From positions 1 to 34,910 of the forward strand of contig CAMLNE010000004.1 of NCBI GenBank assembly GCA_946481265.1: a DNA stretch of 34,910 nt, read 5' to 3'. The notes beneath the pieces are model-generated. The model had not been told where the DNA came from, made no database searches, and saw only the letters and a list, made by a program, of their open reading frames with translations. The first letter of the stretch is position 1. Each line of letters begins with the position of its first letter. This DNA comes from an uncultured Panacagrimonas sp. GTDB lineage: Bacteria; Pseudomonadota; Gammaproteobacteria; Nevskiales; Nevskiaceae. This document shows, one piece after another, positions 16,135 to 26,472 of this stretch. The position numbers and the translations under genes are program-made.

Positions 16135-17046
16135 ATGAACACGCAGATCGAATCCCGCTTCCGCACGCTCGCCCGAGTCATCCCCTCGGTGGAGACCTCG
16201 GACGGCGCCGGTGTGAAGCTGCGCCGCAGCATCGGCAACCAGCGCGGCCTGTACCTGGACCCGTTCCTGATGCTCGACGAATTCGGCACCGACAATCCGG
16301 GGGACTACATCGCAGGCTTTCCGGCGCACCCGCATCGCGGCTTCGAGACGGTCACCTACATGCTCGACGGTCGCATGCAGCACAAGGACCATCTCGGCAA
16401 TGTCGGCGACCTCGGACCCGGCGGCGTGCAATGGATGACGGCCGGGCGTGGCGTGATCCACTCCGAGATGCCGCTGCAGGAGAGCGGGCGCATGCGCGGC
16501 TTCCAGCTGTGGCTCAACCTGCCGGCGAAGGAAAAGATGAAGGCGGCGTGGTATCGCGACATCCCTGCCGACGAGATCCCGCAGGTCGAACTGGCCGGCG
16601 GCGGGCGGGTGAAGGTGATCGCGGGCCGCGTGAAGGTCGGTGATGCGCAGGTCGACGGCCCGATCAATTCGCCGGCACGGCCCCTGAGCACCGATCCGCT
16701 CTATCTGGACCTGCACCTGCGGGCGGGCACGCGTTTCGAGCAGGCCATCGCCGAGACGCACACGGTCTTCGCGTATGCCTACGAAGGCGCGGCGATCGTC
16801 GGCGAGGGCGAATCCGCGCGCGAGCTCCCTGCGCAGGCGGCGGGCGTGCTGTCGGAAGGCGGGCGCGTGGTGATCACCGCCGGAGCGCAGGACGTGCGCC
16901 TGATCCTGGTCGCGGGCCGGCCGCTGCACGAACCCATCGTGCAGTACGGTCCCTTCGTGATGAACACGCGCGAACAGATCGAGCAGGCGATCCAGGATTA
17001 CCAGCGCGGCGAGTTCGGCACGCAGGCGGCCGGCGACCTGCGCTGA
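16135..17046 (+). CDS. Pirin family protein
   Basis: 303 residues, bicupin fold. The N-terminal cupin has the metal ligands H65-P-H67 (in GFPAHPHRGFETVTY) and H109-S-E111, the same His-His-His-Glu set as human pirin, and the strand GGVQWMTAGRGVIHSE. The C-terminal cupin (from about 170) ends near PFVMNTREQIEQAIQDY, a family hallmark. Bacterial pirins act as quercetin dioxygenases or redox-responsive regulators. GGAGAACCGC precedes the ATG. The gene closes the azoR-doxX-pirin set and meets the AraC-type gene tail to tail 10 nt later. Confidence 0.93.
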   Translation: MNTQIESRFRTLARVIPSVETSDGAGVKLRRSIGNQRGLYLDPFLMLDEFGTDNPGDYIAGFPAHPHRGFETVTYMLDGRMQHKDHLGNVGDLGPGGVQWMTAGRGVIHSEMPLQESGRMRGFQLWLNLPAKEKMKAAWYRDIPADEIPQVELAGGGRVKVIAGRVKVGDAQVDGPINSPARPLSTDPLYLDLHLRAGTRFEQAIAETHTVFAYAYEGAAIVGEGESARELPAQAAGVLSEGGRVVITAGAQDVRLILVAGRPLHEPIVQYGPFVMNTREQIEQAIQDYQRGEFGTQAAGDLR

Positions 17047-17056
17047 GCATCGCGCC

Positions 17057-18238
17057 CTACGGCGCGGCGAGGTCGCGCCGGAAGGCCTTCGGCGTCACGC
17101 CGGTCCAGCGCTTGAACGCGCGCGTGAAGGCGCTCTGCTCGGAGTAGCCGAGCAGCAGCGCCACCTCCGCGATGCCCATGCCGTGATCGGCCAGGTGCTG
17201 CTCGGCGAGTCGGCGGCGCGTGTCGTCACGCAGTTCGCGAAAACCCAGTCCCAGCGCGTCGAGCCGGCGGTGCAGGGTGCGTGGCGAGGTGTGCAGCGCA
17301 TTGGCGATGCGGTCGAGGTCGACCTCGCCATCACGCACCGTGGCGGCTACCGCGCGACGCACCGCCTGCTCGAGATCGCCGGCCTGCGGCAGGTCGGCGA
17401 GCAGGCGCGCGGCCTGCTGTTCGAGCAGATCCAGCAGTGCCTCGTCGGGCTGGCGCAGCGGACGCGAGAGCAGGGACAGCGGCAGGCGTACGCGCGTGGC
17501 GTCCTGCTGCCAGCGCACCTCGCCGCCGAAATAGCGGCGATACGGCGCACTGGTGGCGGGCGGCTCGTTGACGAAGTGGACAGCCTGCACGGCCGCATCG
17601 GCGATGCCGGTGACATCGCGCGCGAACTGCACCAGCGCGGTGATCGCGGTCTCGTCGACCAGGCGGCCCGGGCGGCCGTTCTCGGTGCCCCATTCGAGTG
17701 TCACCGCATCGCCATGCGCGTCGATGCGCAGCGGGCTGACGTCGTAGACCAGGCGCTGGTAGCGGTGCAGGCGCGTCAGCGCCGCGCCGAGCGTGCCGCA
17801 GGCGAGCAGCACGTACCCCATCACGCCGAAGTGGCGCGGCGTCACGCTGCGGCCGAGATGCAGGCCGAGATCGTCATCGCCCAGGTGGCGCGCAGCCTTT
17901 TCCAGGTGCTGCCGCCAGCGCTGCACCGGATAGCGGCCGGGCACCGCCCCGGCCGGTGCGGGCGCCGGTTCGCCGAGCAGCCGTGCCGCGTCCACGCCCT
18001 TTCGCTCGAGGTACTCGTAGAGCAGGCGCACATAGGTTGCCGGCACCACGCCGCGAGCCGGCGGCGGGCGCCTGGTCGAGGAATGCACGGTGTCGCGGCC
18101 CTTCACCTCGCGCGCATCGCCTCTCGCACCCGCGGCCCGCACTGCATGCCGCAAGGCAGGGCGTTCGGACTGGTCCTGCGATTCATGCTGTGTCCCCATG
18201 TCCGGGCTGCCCGAGTCGGCGCCGAGTGTGGTCGTCAT
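17057..18238 (-). CDS. AraC-family transcriptional regulator with arabinose-binding-like N-terminal domain
   Basis: 393 residues in the longest frame. The C-terminal 100 residues form two helix-turn-helix units (VDLDRIANALHTSPRTLHRRLDALG and GIAEVALLLGYSEQSAFTRAFKRWTGVTPKAFRR). The middle (about 65-250) resembles the arabinose-binding-like domain of the OruR type, including RHFGVMGYVLLACGTLGAAL. Similarity begins only near residue 65, so the true start may be a later GTG (for example at V52 or V65); no good ribosome-binding site singles one out. The first ATG lies only 46 nt from the divergent DUF305-like gene. Targets are unknown; it converges on the pirin gene, so it need not control that set. 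Confidence 0.85.
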   Translation of the reverse strand: MTTTLGADSGSPDMGTQHESQDQSERPALRHAVRAAGARGDAREVKGRDTVHSSTRRPPPARGVVPATYVRLLYEYLERKGVDAARLLGEPAPAPAGAVPGRYPVQRWRQHLEKAARHLGDDDLGLHLGRSVTPRHFGVMGYVLLACGTLGAALTRLHRYQRLVYDVSPLRIDAHGDAVTLEWGTENGRPGRLVDETAITALVQFARDVTGIADAAVQAVHFVNEPPATSAPYRRYFGGEVRWQQDATRVRLPLSLLSRPLRQPDEALLDLLEQQAARLLADLPQAGDLEQAVRRAVAATVRDGEVDLDRIANALHTSPRTLHRRLDALGLGFRELRDDTRRRLAEQHLADHGMGIAEVALLLGYSEQSAFTRAFKRWTGVTPKAFRRDLAAP

Positions 18239-18284
18239 CCCGTGTCGCGTCCATGGCGAATGCCGGCCAATGAAAGGCCGCGAG

Positions 18285-18617
18285 ATGGACGGGATGTTGC
18301 TCGGCCCGGCGTCACTGGATCAGGCCTTGTCCGAGTATTTGGCTGCATGCCGAGCTGCGGGCGGCGCGATGCCGGGAGTGGCCTCGACCGATGAGCTCAA
18401 TGCCTTGCGCGCAGAGCGGGGTGAGGAGTCGGATCGCTTGTTCATCGACATGATGATCGGGCATCCCGCGGGTGACCTGCCAATGGCGGACTTCGCATCC
18501 AGATACGCTGAGACGCCCCAGGTGCGGGCGCTGGCAACCAGCCTGCGATTGGAGCAGGACCGGGAAATCCACTACCTGAGAGGACTGCTGTCCTGGCGGT
18601 TTTCTCCACGATTGTGA
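18285..18617 (+). CDS. Short DUF305-like protein, C-terminal half only
   Basis: 110 residues. The stretch MPGVASTDELNALRAERGEESDRLFIDMMIGHPAGDLPMA, continuing to VRALATSLRLEQDREIHYLRGLL, follows the C-terminal half of DUF305 ferritin-like proteins. In that family the metal-site motif is M-I-x-H-H; here it reads MMIGHP, so the second His is Pro. No signal peptide or first half is present. The ATG at 18285 with AAAGG upstream is the best start; the frame is open earlier but without similarity. It may be a decayed remnant or a divergent small protein. Uncertain that it is expressed. Confidence 0.6.
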   Translation: MDGMLLGPASLDQALSEYLAACRAAGGAMPGVASTDELNALRAERGEESDRLFIDMMIGHPAGDLPMADFASRYAETPQVRALATSLRLEQDREIHYLRGLLSWRFSPRL

Positions 18618-18811
18618 TCCGCATTGCGGCCAGTCGTGACGGGCTGGAACTGGTACGACAGCGACCGTTCCAATCTTGAGCTCGCGCGATTCGCGAACCG
18701 ACCGCGAACCAGCCCGGAGCGGGCTTACGGTCCTCCAGATTGCTCGCCCAGGATCGGACGTTCAACTGCGCTGCTCCAGCTTTCTGGCCTGGGACCTGAG
18801 AAAATGCCGGG

Positions 18812-19144
18812 ATGAAAATCGAACGGGACATCCACGAGTCTTTCTGCACCGTCTACGCGCAGGCCGTAGTGCGCTTCATCGTTACCGGCATCAATGAAGA
18901 CTTGTCGTTTGATCCGCAGGCTCAGCGCTTCATCTCGCAACAGATCGATGACGATATCGACCCCTCCGCCTGCGAATGGTGGGTGGGCGATGACTGGAAG
19001 TCGTTTGTCGGGCCGCTGGCGTGTGTTTCTGACTTGGCCCACCCGCGATTTTCAGAGGATGCGCTGAGCAAGGCGATCATTTTTGCCCTGAAGAAATCCG
19101 CGACCGGCAAGCGCATGAGCCAGATTCTGGCCGGGCTCGACTAA
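18812..19144 (+). CDS. Hypothetical protein, 110 residues
   Basis: A small acidic soluble protein with no family I recognise. It holds two Trp-rich segments (CEWWVGDDWKSFVG) and a Lys/Arg-rich tail (ALKKSATGKRMSQILAGLD). Base composition is lower in GC than the neighbours. Supporting that it is real: an ATG start, amphipathic sequence without the Arg/Pro/Ala bias of shadow frames, and few competing frames. The ribosome-binding site is weak. It sits in a poorly coding stretch that may be acquired. Confidence 0.55.
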   Translation: MKIERDIHESFCTVYAQAVVRFIVTGINEDLSFDPQAQRFISQQIDDDIDPSACEWWVGDDWKSFVGPLACVSDLAHPRFSEDALSKAIIFALKKSATGKRMSQILAGLD

Positions 19145-19841
19145 GTCGCCGATTTGCATGGCAGCCAACAGGCAGCGGATACATGCATCGGCAAGTCAGC
19201 CTGTCACGAGCCTCCGCGAAGGGTGCTGGGTGCGGATCTGCCATTGGACGCGCGCCAGCGCCAAGTAGACGTCGAGGATGGTCAGTCTTCGATAGCGATA
19301 AGTCCCGATAGCTGCATGGCCCGGTTGATGCCCGCACACGCGTGGTGCCGCGGCGGGCGATCCGGTCTGTCCCTGTCGCCCGTCGACGGCGGCGAGCGCC
19401 GTAGGAACTTGTCCTCGACGGAGTGCGAATTCACTTTGCTTCGTGCATCTCGGGCCTGCCAAGCCACCGCATGAATTCCGAATGGCTCGTTACGTCCAGG
19501 CTCGGTGCCCGAAGGTTCGAGCAAGGATGCCCGGCTTCAGCTTCCAGTCCTCGCCGAACGCCTCCGCTTTGGGGAGCGGGCGTCGAGATCACCTCATCGA
19601 GAAGCACATGAATAAGCGCAACAATTTGTGCGACGGTGCCCCAATTTGCAGCCTTTGATTCACCGGCATGTTTGGCATTTGAAGCCTTGAACGTTCTTTT
19701 CGGGCTTTGATTTCTGGCCCCACGACTGCCCACTGCGGCCGCTCCCCGGGTTGGCGACAAATGTCAAAACCACGGCGGGGCCGGTCAATCCGCGAAGGAC
19801 GCCGTGGCGCAGCATCGTCGGGGTCGGATCGAGGAGACCGG
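19145..19841. other. Stretch without recognisable genes, lower GC
   Basis: About 700 nt with several short frames on both strands, none with family similarity. GC is visibly lower than in the flanking genes, and no tRNA, transposase or inverted-repeat ends are seen. A small dyad GACA-AA-TGTC lies at about 19755, some 85 nt before the fatty acid hydroxylase gene. The stretch may be decayed or transferred DNA. Confidence 0.5.
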
Positions 19842-20738
19842 ATGATGGAATCCCTGCTGCAGATGCTCGGCCCCGAGGTGGACTGGAAGCAGGTCCTGCT
19901 GATCGGCATGTCGCCGGTCTTTCTGATCGCGTTTGCCATCGAGTGGCAGGTGATGCGCGGGCGCGGCCGGCGCGCGCAGTTCGAGTGGCCCGACATCCTG
20001 GCCAACCTCTCGCTGGGCGGCAGCTACCAGGTGTTCGAACTGGCGGCGCATCTGCTGATCACCGGCGTGGCGACGGCCTGGGTCTACCAGCACCGGCTAT
20101 TCGACGTGCCGGTGAATGGCTGGACGATCCTGCCGATCTTCGTTGGCGTGGAGTTCTGCTACTACTGGTTCCACCGCACCAGCCACCGCGTGCGCTGGTT
20201 CTGGTCGGCGCACGTCGTGCACCACTCGAGCGAGCGCATGAACTTCACCACGGCGATGCGCCAGAGCCTGCTGTACTCGATCACCGGCTGGTGGCTGTTC
20301 TTCTGCCCGCTGATCTTCCTCGGCGTTCCGCCGGCGGTGGTGTTCTTCCTGTACGCGGTGGACCTCTGTTACCAGTACTTCGTGCACACCGAGTCGGTGG
20401 AAAAACTGCCGCGATGGATCGAGTACGTGTTCGACACCCCCTCGCACCACCGTGTCCACCATGGCCGCAACGCGCAGTACATCGACAAGAATTACGGCGG
20501 CGTTCTGATCCTCTTCGATCGCTGGTTCGGCACCTGGGTGCAGGAGCGGGAGCCGGTCGAGTACGGCATCGCCGTGCGCCCGCCGCGCAGCGCGAATTTC
20601 CTGGTGCTGAACTTTCACGAGTTCGCCGACATGTGGCGCGACGTCTTCCGCGCCGGTCCGCTCGCGCTGCGCCTCAAGCATCTGTGGGCGCCGCCCGAGT
20701 GGTCGCGGCCGGCGCTCGCCGGACCCACGAAGCCCTGA
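19842..20738 (+). CDS. Sterol desaturase / fatty acid hydroxylase family protein
   Basis: 298 residues, several membrane helices. The di-iron histidine boxes are present: FHRTSHRVRWFWSAHVVHHSSE (HRxxH-type, then HxxHH) near residue 110 and SHHRVHHGRN (HxxHH) near residue 205, with the following YIDKNYGGVLILFDRWFGTW being a family hallmark. Members hydroxylate or desaturate lipids using oxygen; the substrate here is not known. The ATG at 19842 has GAGGAG 8-12 nt upstream, and the upstream part of the frame is not conserved. The gene is followed by a convergent SDR gene. Confidence 0.9.
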   Translation: MMESLLQMLGPEVDWKQVLLIGMSPVFLIAFAIEWQVMRGRGRRAQFEWPDILANLSLGGSYQVFELAAHLLITGVATAWVYQHRLFDVPVNGWTILPIFVGVEFCYYWFHRTSHRVRWFWSAHVVHHSSERMNFTTAMRQSLLYSITGWWLFFCPLIFLGVPPAVVFFLYAVDLCYQYFVHTESVEKLPRWIEYVFDTPSHHRVHHGRNAQYIDKNYGGVLILFDRWFGTWVQEREPVEYGIAVRPPRSANFLVLNFHEFADMWRDVFRAGPLALRLKHLWAPPEWSRPALAGPTKP

Positions 20739-20754
20739 AGATCCGGCTGTGCTG

Positions 20755-20771
20755 GCCCCTCGCCGAGGGGC
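20755..20771. terminator. Hairpin between the convergent hydroxylase-family and SDR genes
   Basis: GCCCCTC-GCC-GAGGGGC forms a 7-bp stem. A perfect 12-bp palindrome CAGGGATCCCTG follows at 20788-20799. Neither has a T-run. Their place in the 151-nt convergent gap suggests a termination or mRNA-end role. Confidence 0.3.
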
Positions 20772-20889
20772 GTTGCCAGCCAGCCCCCAGGGATCCCTGC
20801 GCAGGCTGCGTCGCCACGCTGCATCCGCAGGCACGACGCCTTTGGCCGCTACGCTGCTTCGCTCCTTGCCCGGCCGGATGGGCGCCGGC

Positions 20890-21669
20890 TCACTGCGAGA
20901 TGCTGCCGCCGTCCGCGACCAGGATGCTGCCGTTGCAGTAGGTCGATTCGTCGGAGCCGAGGAACAGCACGGCGTAGGCCATCTCGTCAGGAGTGCCCGG
21001 ACGTGCGGAGGGCGAGATCATCTTGGCGGTGGCCGGATCGTTGAACAGCGGCGTGACCGAGGCCACCATGCCGGTGTCGATGAAGCCCGGACACAGGCAG
21101 TTCGAGCGGATGCCGTCCTTGATGTAGGTGACGGCCAGCGAACGCGTGTAGTTGATGATGGCGCCCTTGCTCGCGGTGTAGGCGTGCGCGTTGGGCACGC
21201 CGATCATCCCGTAGATGGAGGCCAGGTTGACGATCGAGCCCTTCTTCTGCGCCTGCATCTGCGGGATCGCATAGCGACACATGTAGAACAGCGAGTCGAG
21301 GTTGATCGCCATCACCTCGCGCCACTTCTCGGGCTCGCAGGTGGCGGTCTCGTTCATCGAGCCCGGGCTCTGCTGCTCCCAGCTGTAGCCCACGCCGGCG
21401 GCGTTGACCAGGATGTCGACGCGGCCATAGGCGTCCATCGCCGCCTTGAAGGCGGCCTGCGCCCCTTCGGCCTTGGACAGGTCGGCGCCGAAGGACCCGG
21501 CCTCACCGCCGGCCGACTTGATGTCCCGCGCGACGGCCTCGACCTTGGCGGCGGTACGCGATACGCAGAACACCTTGGCGCCCTCACGCGCCAGCAGCTT
21601 GGCCGTGGCCTTGCCGATGCCGTCGCCCGCGCCGGTCACCAGTGCGACCTTGCCCGAAACTCGCCCCAT
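20890..21669 (-). CDS. Short-chain dehydrogenase/reductase (classical SDR)
   Basis: 259 residues. The cofactor loop TGAGDGIG (12-19), NAAG (89-92), catalytic N123, S151, Y164 and K168 (Y-T-A-S-K) are all present. The C-terminal ending with the GSILVADGG motif is typical of quinone/alcohol-type dehydrogenases of this family. The ATG at 21669 is chosen for GGAGACAGGATC upstream and because the loop starts at once; the frame is open further but that part is unrelated. It is divergent from the GntR gene across 152 nt. Substrate unknown; it may oxidise an alcohol in the same pathway as the dehalogenase and acyl-CoA dehydrogenase, which is inference from context. Confidence 0.92.
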   Translation of the reverse strand: MGRVSGKVALVTGAGDGIGKATAKLLAREGAKVFCVSRTAAKVEAVARDIKSAGGEAGSFGADLSKAEGAQAAFKAAMDAYGRVDILVNAAGVGYSWEQQSPGSMNETATCEPEKWREVMAINLDSLFYMCRYAIPQMQAQKKGSIVNLASIYGMIGVPNAHAYTASKGAIINYTRSLAVTYIKDGIRSNCLCPGFIDTGMVASVTPLFNDPATAKMISPSARPGTPDEMAYAVLFLGSDESTYCNGSILVADGGSISQ

Positions 21670-21741
21670 GATCCTGTCTCCAAAGGTGGTTCTCCCCGGG
21701 CCGGAACCCGGGGGTGGATGGAAAGTCGGCCGAGCGTAGGA

Positions 21742-21749
21742 CAATATTG
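21742..21749. promoter_or_regulatory. CAATATTG palindrome in the SDR/GntR divergent gap
   Basis: A perfect 8-bp palindrome lies midway between the two divergent starts. On the minus strand it sits inside the 17-nt spacer of a possible promoter (TTGTTG, then TACGCT). It is a candidate site for the neighbouring GntR regulator, but the similarity to known FCD-type operators is weak. Confidence 0.3.
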
Positions 21750-21821
21750 CCCGACCAACAACGGGACGGCGGGCCGCCGACGGGGTTGAGGATGGATCCA
21801 TACGAAGGGAGAAAAAGGAGC

Positions 21822-22586
21822 ATGAGCACCGCGATCGTGGGCCCGCGCGCCGCGAGCAGTGGTGCGCGCAAGGGAAGCGTCGCGGCCGCTGTAGCATCAT
21901 CCGAGCCGTCGGCCGGAGAGGGGCAGGCGCACGGCCCAAGCTCGCCCGACCAGGTGGTCGAGGCGATCAAGCACGGCATCCTGCTCGGCCGCTTCGTGCC
22001 CGGACAGCGCCTGATCGAAGCCGACATGACCCGCGATCACCACGTCAGCCGAGGCCCGGTGCGCGAGGCGCTCAAGCGCCTTTCCGCCGAAGGCATCGTC
22101 GCGCTGAGCCGCCATCGCGGCGCCTATATCCGCCTGCTCACGCGCCGCGAGGTGGTGGACATGCTGCAGGCGCTGCAGGCGGTGGTCGGACTTGCGGCGC
22201 GACTGGCCGCGATGCACATGAAGAAGCCGGAGCATCGCGCCCTGCTGAAGGCCGCGTTCGAGAAGCTCAGCGAACACGGACCCACCGGTGATCGCGTGCT
22301 GCAGTCGATCGATCGCAATGCCTTCTACGAGGCGATCTTTGCCATCGCCGGCAACCGCGAGCTGGTGCGCATCCATCCGGCGGTGCCGACACAGATCCTG
22401 CGCATGCAGGTGTATCCGTACCTGTCGATGGCGGATCGCGAGCGCCAGTTCGCGGACTATCGCCTGCTGTACGACGCGATGCGCACCGGCAACAGCCGCG
22501 AGGCCTACCGGATCGTGGTGAGCCATCTGCGGCGCAGCCGCATGCAGGTGAAGAGCCTGCCGGACGAGGCCTTCGCCGCCGAATAG
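21822..22586 (+). CDS. GntR-family transcriptional regulator, FCD subgroup
   Basis: 254 residues. Residues about 40-105 form a winged helix (VVEAIKHGILLGRFVPGQRLIEADM, then VSRGPVREALKRLSAEGIVALSRHRGAYIR), and the remainder is an all-helical FCD ligand domain. FCD regulators sense carboxylates and similar metabolites and mostly repress catabolic genes. AAGGAG lies directly upstream of the ATG. The divergent SDR gene and the downstream dehalogenase gene are the likely targets. Confidence 0.92.
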   Translation: MSTAIVGPRAASSGARKGSVAAAVASSEPSAGEGQAHGPSSPDQVVEAIKHGILLGRFVPGQRLIEADMTRDHHVSRGPVREALKRLSAEGIVALSRHRGAYIRLLTRREVVDMLQALQAVVGLAARLAAMHMKKPEHRALLKAAFEKLSEHGPTGDRVLQSIDRNAFYEAIFAIAGNRELVRIHPAVPTQILRMQVYPYLSMADRERQFADYRLLYDAMRTGNSREAYRIVVSHLRRSRMQVKSLPDEAFAAE

Positions 22587-22668
22587 CGGTCGGTCCATCC
22601 GCATCCGTCGATCACTTCCAGGGGGCTGCCTGCTGTCCGTTCCTTGCGCGATCGATCGTCGCAAGAGA

Positions 22669-22683
22669 TGCACTACCGTGCAG
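22669..22683 (+). promoter_or_regulatory. TGCACTA-CCG-TGCAG motif, copy 1
   Basis: A 15-nt sequence that matches the copy at 22820-22834 in all positions except the central three. It includes a 5-bp inverted repeat TGCAC/GTGCA. No promoter elements are placed around it, so it is more likely a distal operator than a -10. Confidence 0.4.
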
Positions 22684-22748
22684 GTCAGGTATCTCTCAGG
22701 AAGGTCTCCGCCATGTGCCCGCGACCGTATTTCTCTCGTTCCAGGTAG

Positions 22749-23795
<1,047 letters not shown>

Positions 23796-23806
23796 CGACG
23801 CGGCCG

Positions 23807-23825
23807 GCGCCGCATTCAGCGGCGC
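23807..23825. terminator. Hairpin between convergent dehalogenase and NTF2-like genes
   Basis: GCGCCGC (23807-23813), loop ATTCA, GCGGCGC (23819-23825). It overlaps the stop codon of the minus-strand gene and lies 11 nt after the dehalogenase stop. No T-run. Confidence 0.35.
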
Positions 23826-24262
23826 TTGCCCAGCCCGCCCGGACTGGCGAAGGGCGCGGCGGCCGCAATCCCGGGCCACTGCGCGGGATCCAGGTAGCTG
23901 TGGTCCTCGACGATGCGCCCGTCGCGAATGGTGAGCACGGCGCAGAACGGTGAGAAGAAGTCCGGGCGGGCATCGTCGAGGATCACCGCCTCGAGCACCA
24001 CGGTCTGCTCGCCGCAGACATGGACGCGGTCGATATGCATGCGGCGCCGCGGCGCCGCGGCGAGAATCGCCCGCTCGACGGCCAGGAACGGGTCCTGGCC
24101 GTGGACTTCGCCGCCGGTCATGTAGAGGTCGACGCCGGGGGCATACACCTCGAGCACGAGCTTCTCGACGTCGGTGTTGTAGTAGTGCTCGTAGCGGCGC
24201 ACCACGTCGAGCAGTCCGCGCTCGTGTTCGCTGCGGGCGGTCCAGCGCGCATCGTCGACCAT
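23816..24262 (-). CDS. NTF2-like / SnoaL-like protein
   Basis: 148 residues. The alpha helix [35 protein letters not shown] followed by beta strands with [19 protein letters not shown] fits the NTF2-like cone fold (SnoaL/nuclear transport factor 2 superfamily), which includes small hydrolases, isomerases and ligand-binding proteins. No catalytic set can be identified with confidence. The ATG at 24262 has GAGGAGAACGCC upstream; the longer frame to 24367 is not supported. It lies antisense between the dehalogenase and acyl-CoA dehydrogenase genes, divergent from the latter. Confidence 0.82.
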   Translation of the reverse strand: MVDDARWTARSEHERGLLDVVRRYEHYYNTDVEKLVLEVYAPGVDLYMTGGEVHGQDPFLAVERAILAAAPRRRMHIDRVHVCGEQTVVLEAVILDDARPDFFSPFCAVLTIRDGRIVEDHSYLDPAQWPGIAAAAPFASPGGLGKRR

Positions 24263-24396
24263 GGCGTTCTCCTCGGGAGGGCTGCCGCCGAGTATGGTCG
24301 CGCCATCGCCGGCTGCCGAGTGCCGCTTGTCGAGATGCGCTGCGCCCGCGACCATCGGGGTATCCACCCCGGAGGGAACCCAAGGAGAACCGGTCC

Positions 24397-25701
<1,305 letters not shown>

Positions 25702-25714
25702 GGGCGGGTCTCGA

Positions 25715-25732
25715 CCGGCTGCCGTGAGCCGG
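25715..25732 (+). terminator. Short hairpin after the acyl-CoA dehydrogenase gene
   Basis: CCGGCT (25715-25720), loop GCCGTG, AGCCGG (25727-25732), 13 nt after the stop. No T-run, so weak. Confidence 0.25.
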
Positions 25733-25751
25733 GGGCGAAGACTGAATCCGG

Positions 25752-25783
25752 TTCAGAAGCCGTTCAACCGGCCCTCGTAGATT
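25752..25783 (+). promoter_or_regulatory. TTCAG-N6-TTCAA direct repeat and -10 upstream of the first His-tailed glycine-zipper gene
   Basis: TTCAG (25752-25756), 6 nt, TTCAA (25763-25767), 10 nt, then TAGATT (25778-25783) as -10. An inverted CTGAA lies at 25742-25746. Transcription would start near 25790, about 30 nt before the ATG at 25822. The same layout is found before the genes at 1501 and 26473. Confidence 0.55.
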
Positions 25784-25821
25784 GGCAGTCGTGGGATTCC
25801 ACGGAAGACGGCGAGGCGGAC

Positions 25822-26295
25822 ATGAAGAAGGTACTGGTTCTGGCGGGTGCTCTGATGGCGGGCCTGGCGGCTCCCGCGTTTGCCGGTGACCGTGACGAGG
25901 CGGCGCTGGGCAGTGTGCTTGGCGGTGTGGTCGGCGCCGTGGTCGGCAACGGCATGGGCGGCCAGGAAGGCGCCGTGATGGGCGCCGTGCTCGGCGCCGG
26001 CGTGGGTGCCTATATCGGCGCCGACGGCGATGACGGACGCCATCGCGGGCGGCGCCATTACGACAGCGGCCGCGGGCATGGCCATGACTACCACTATCGC
26101 GCGCCGCGCCACGTCTATCACCACGATGACCGCCGGTCGCAGCATGTGCACTACCGGAATCGGCACGACCGGGATCACCGCGACTGGAACCGTCGCGACT
26201 ACGGCCATTCCCGTCACGAGCGCGGTCATGGCCGGCACGACCGCCGTCACGACGGGCGCCACGAGCGACGTGGGGACAGGCGCTGGTCGCGCTGA
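25822..26295 (+). CDS. Glycine-zipper protein with signal peptide and His/Arg/Asp-rich tail
   Basis: 157 residues. Residues 1-21 are a signal peptide ending in PAFA, so the protein is exported. Residues about 27-68 form a glycine zipper (GSVLGGVVGAVVGNGMGGQEGAVMGAVLGAGVGAYIG). The remaining 90 residues are dominated by His, Arg, Asp and Tyr, a low-complexity tail that could bind metal or anionic polymers. No known family covers the tail. It is followed 177 nt later by a shorter paralogue. Role unknown; an envelope stress or metal-buffering function is inference. Confidence 0.8.
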   Translation: MKKVLVLAGALMAGLAAPAFAGDRDEAALGSVLGGVVGAVVGNGMGGQEGAVMGAVLGAGVGAYIGADGDDGRHRGRRHYDSGRGHGHDYHYRAPRHVYHHDDRRSQHVHYRNRHDRDHRDWNRRDYGHSRHERGHGRHDRRHDGRHERRGDRRWSR

Positions 26296-26403
26296 GTCAC
26301 CGCGCGTTTGGCGACTTTCAAGGCCGGGCGTGAGCCTCAGCGCTCCCGCCCGGCATCCGCGCCGCCACGAAACGTCCGGCGGCGAAGCGGATGTATGCAA
26401 GGA

Positions 26404-26435
26404 TTCAGGATCGCTTCAGCCCTGCGGCGTGAGGC
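26404..26435 (+). promoter_or_regulatory. TTCAG-N6-TTCAG direct repeat upstream of the second His-tailed glycine-zipper gene
   Basis: TTCAG (26404-26408), 6 nt, TTCAG (26415-26419), 10 nt, then TGAGGC, a poor -10. The half-sites are perfect and have the same spacing as at 25752 and 1587. The gene would have a 5' leader of about 30 nt before the ATG at 26473. Confidence 0.45.
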
Positions 26436-26472
26436 TGAGCGGGCAGATCTGGGGATGACAAGGAGAAACACG

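Noticed and set aside
19145..19841. Mobile element or integron cassette in the lower-GC stretch
   Set aside because: I looked for transposase or integrase motifs, terminal inverted repeats and attC-like hairpins and found none that I can support.
20890..21939. SDR with a 90-residue N-terminal extension
   Set aside because: The extension has no similarity and overlaps the GntR gene; a good ribosome-binding site precedes the ATG at 21669.
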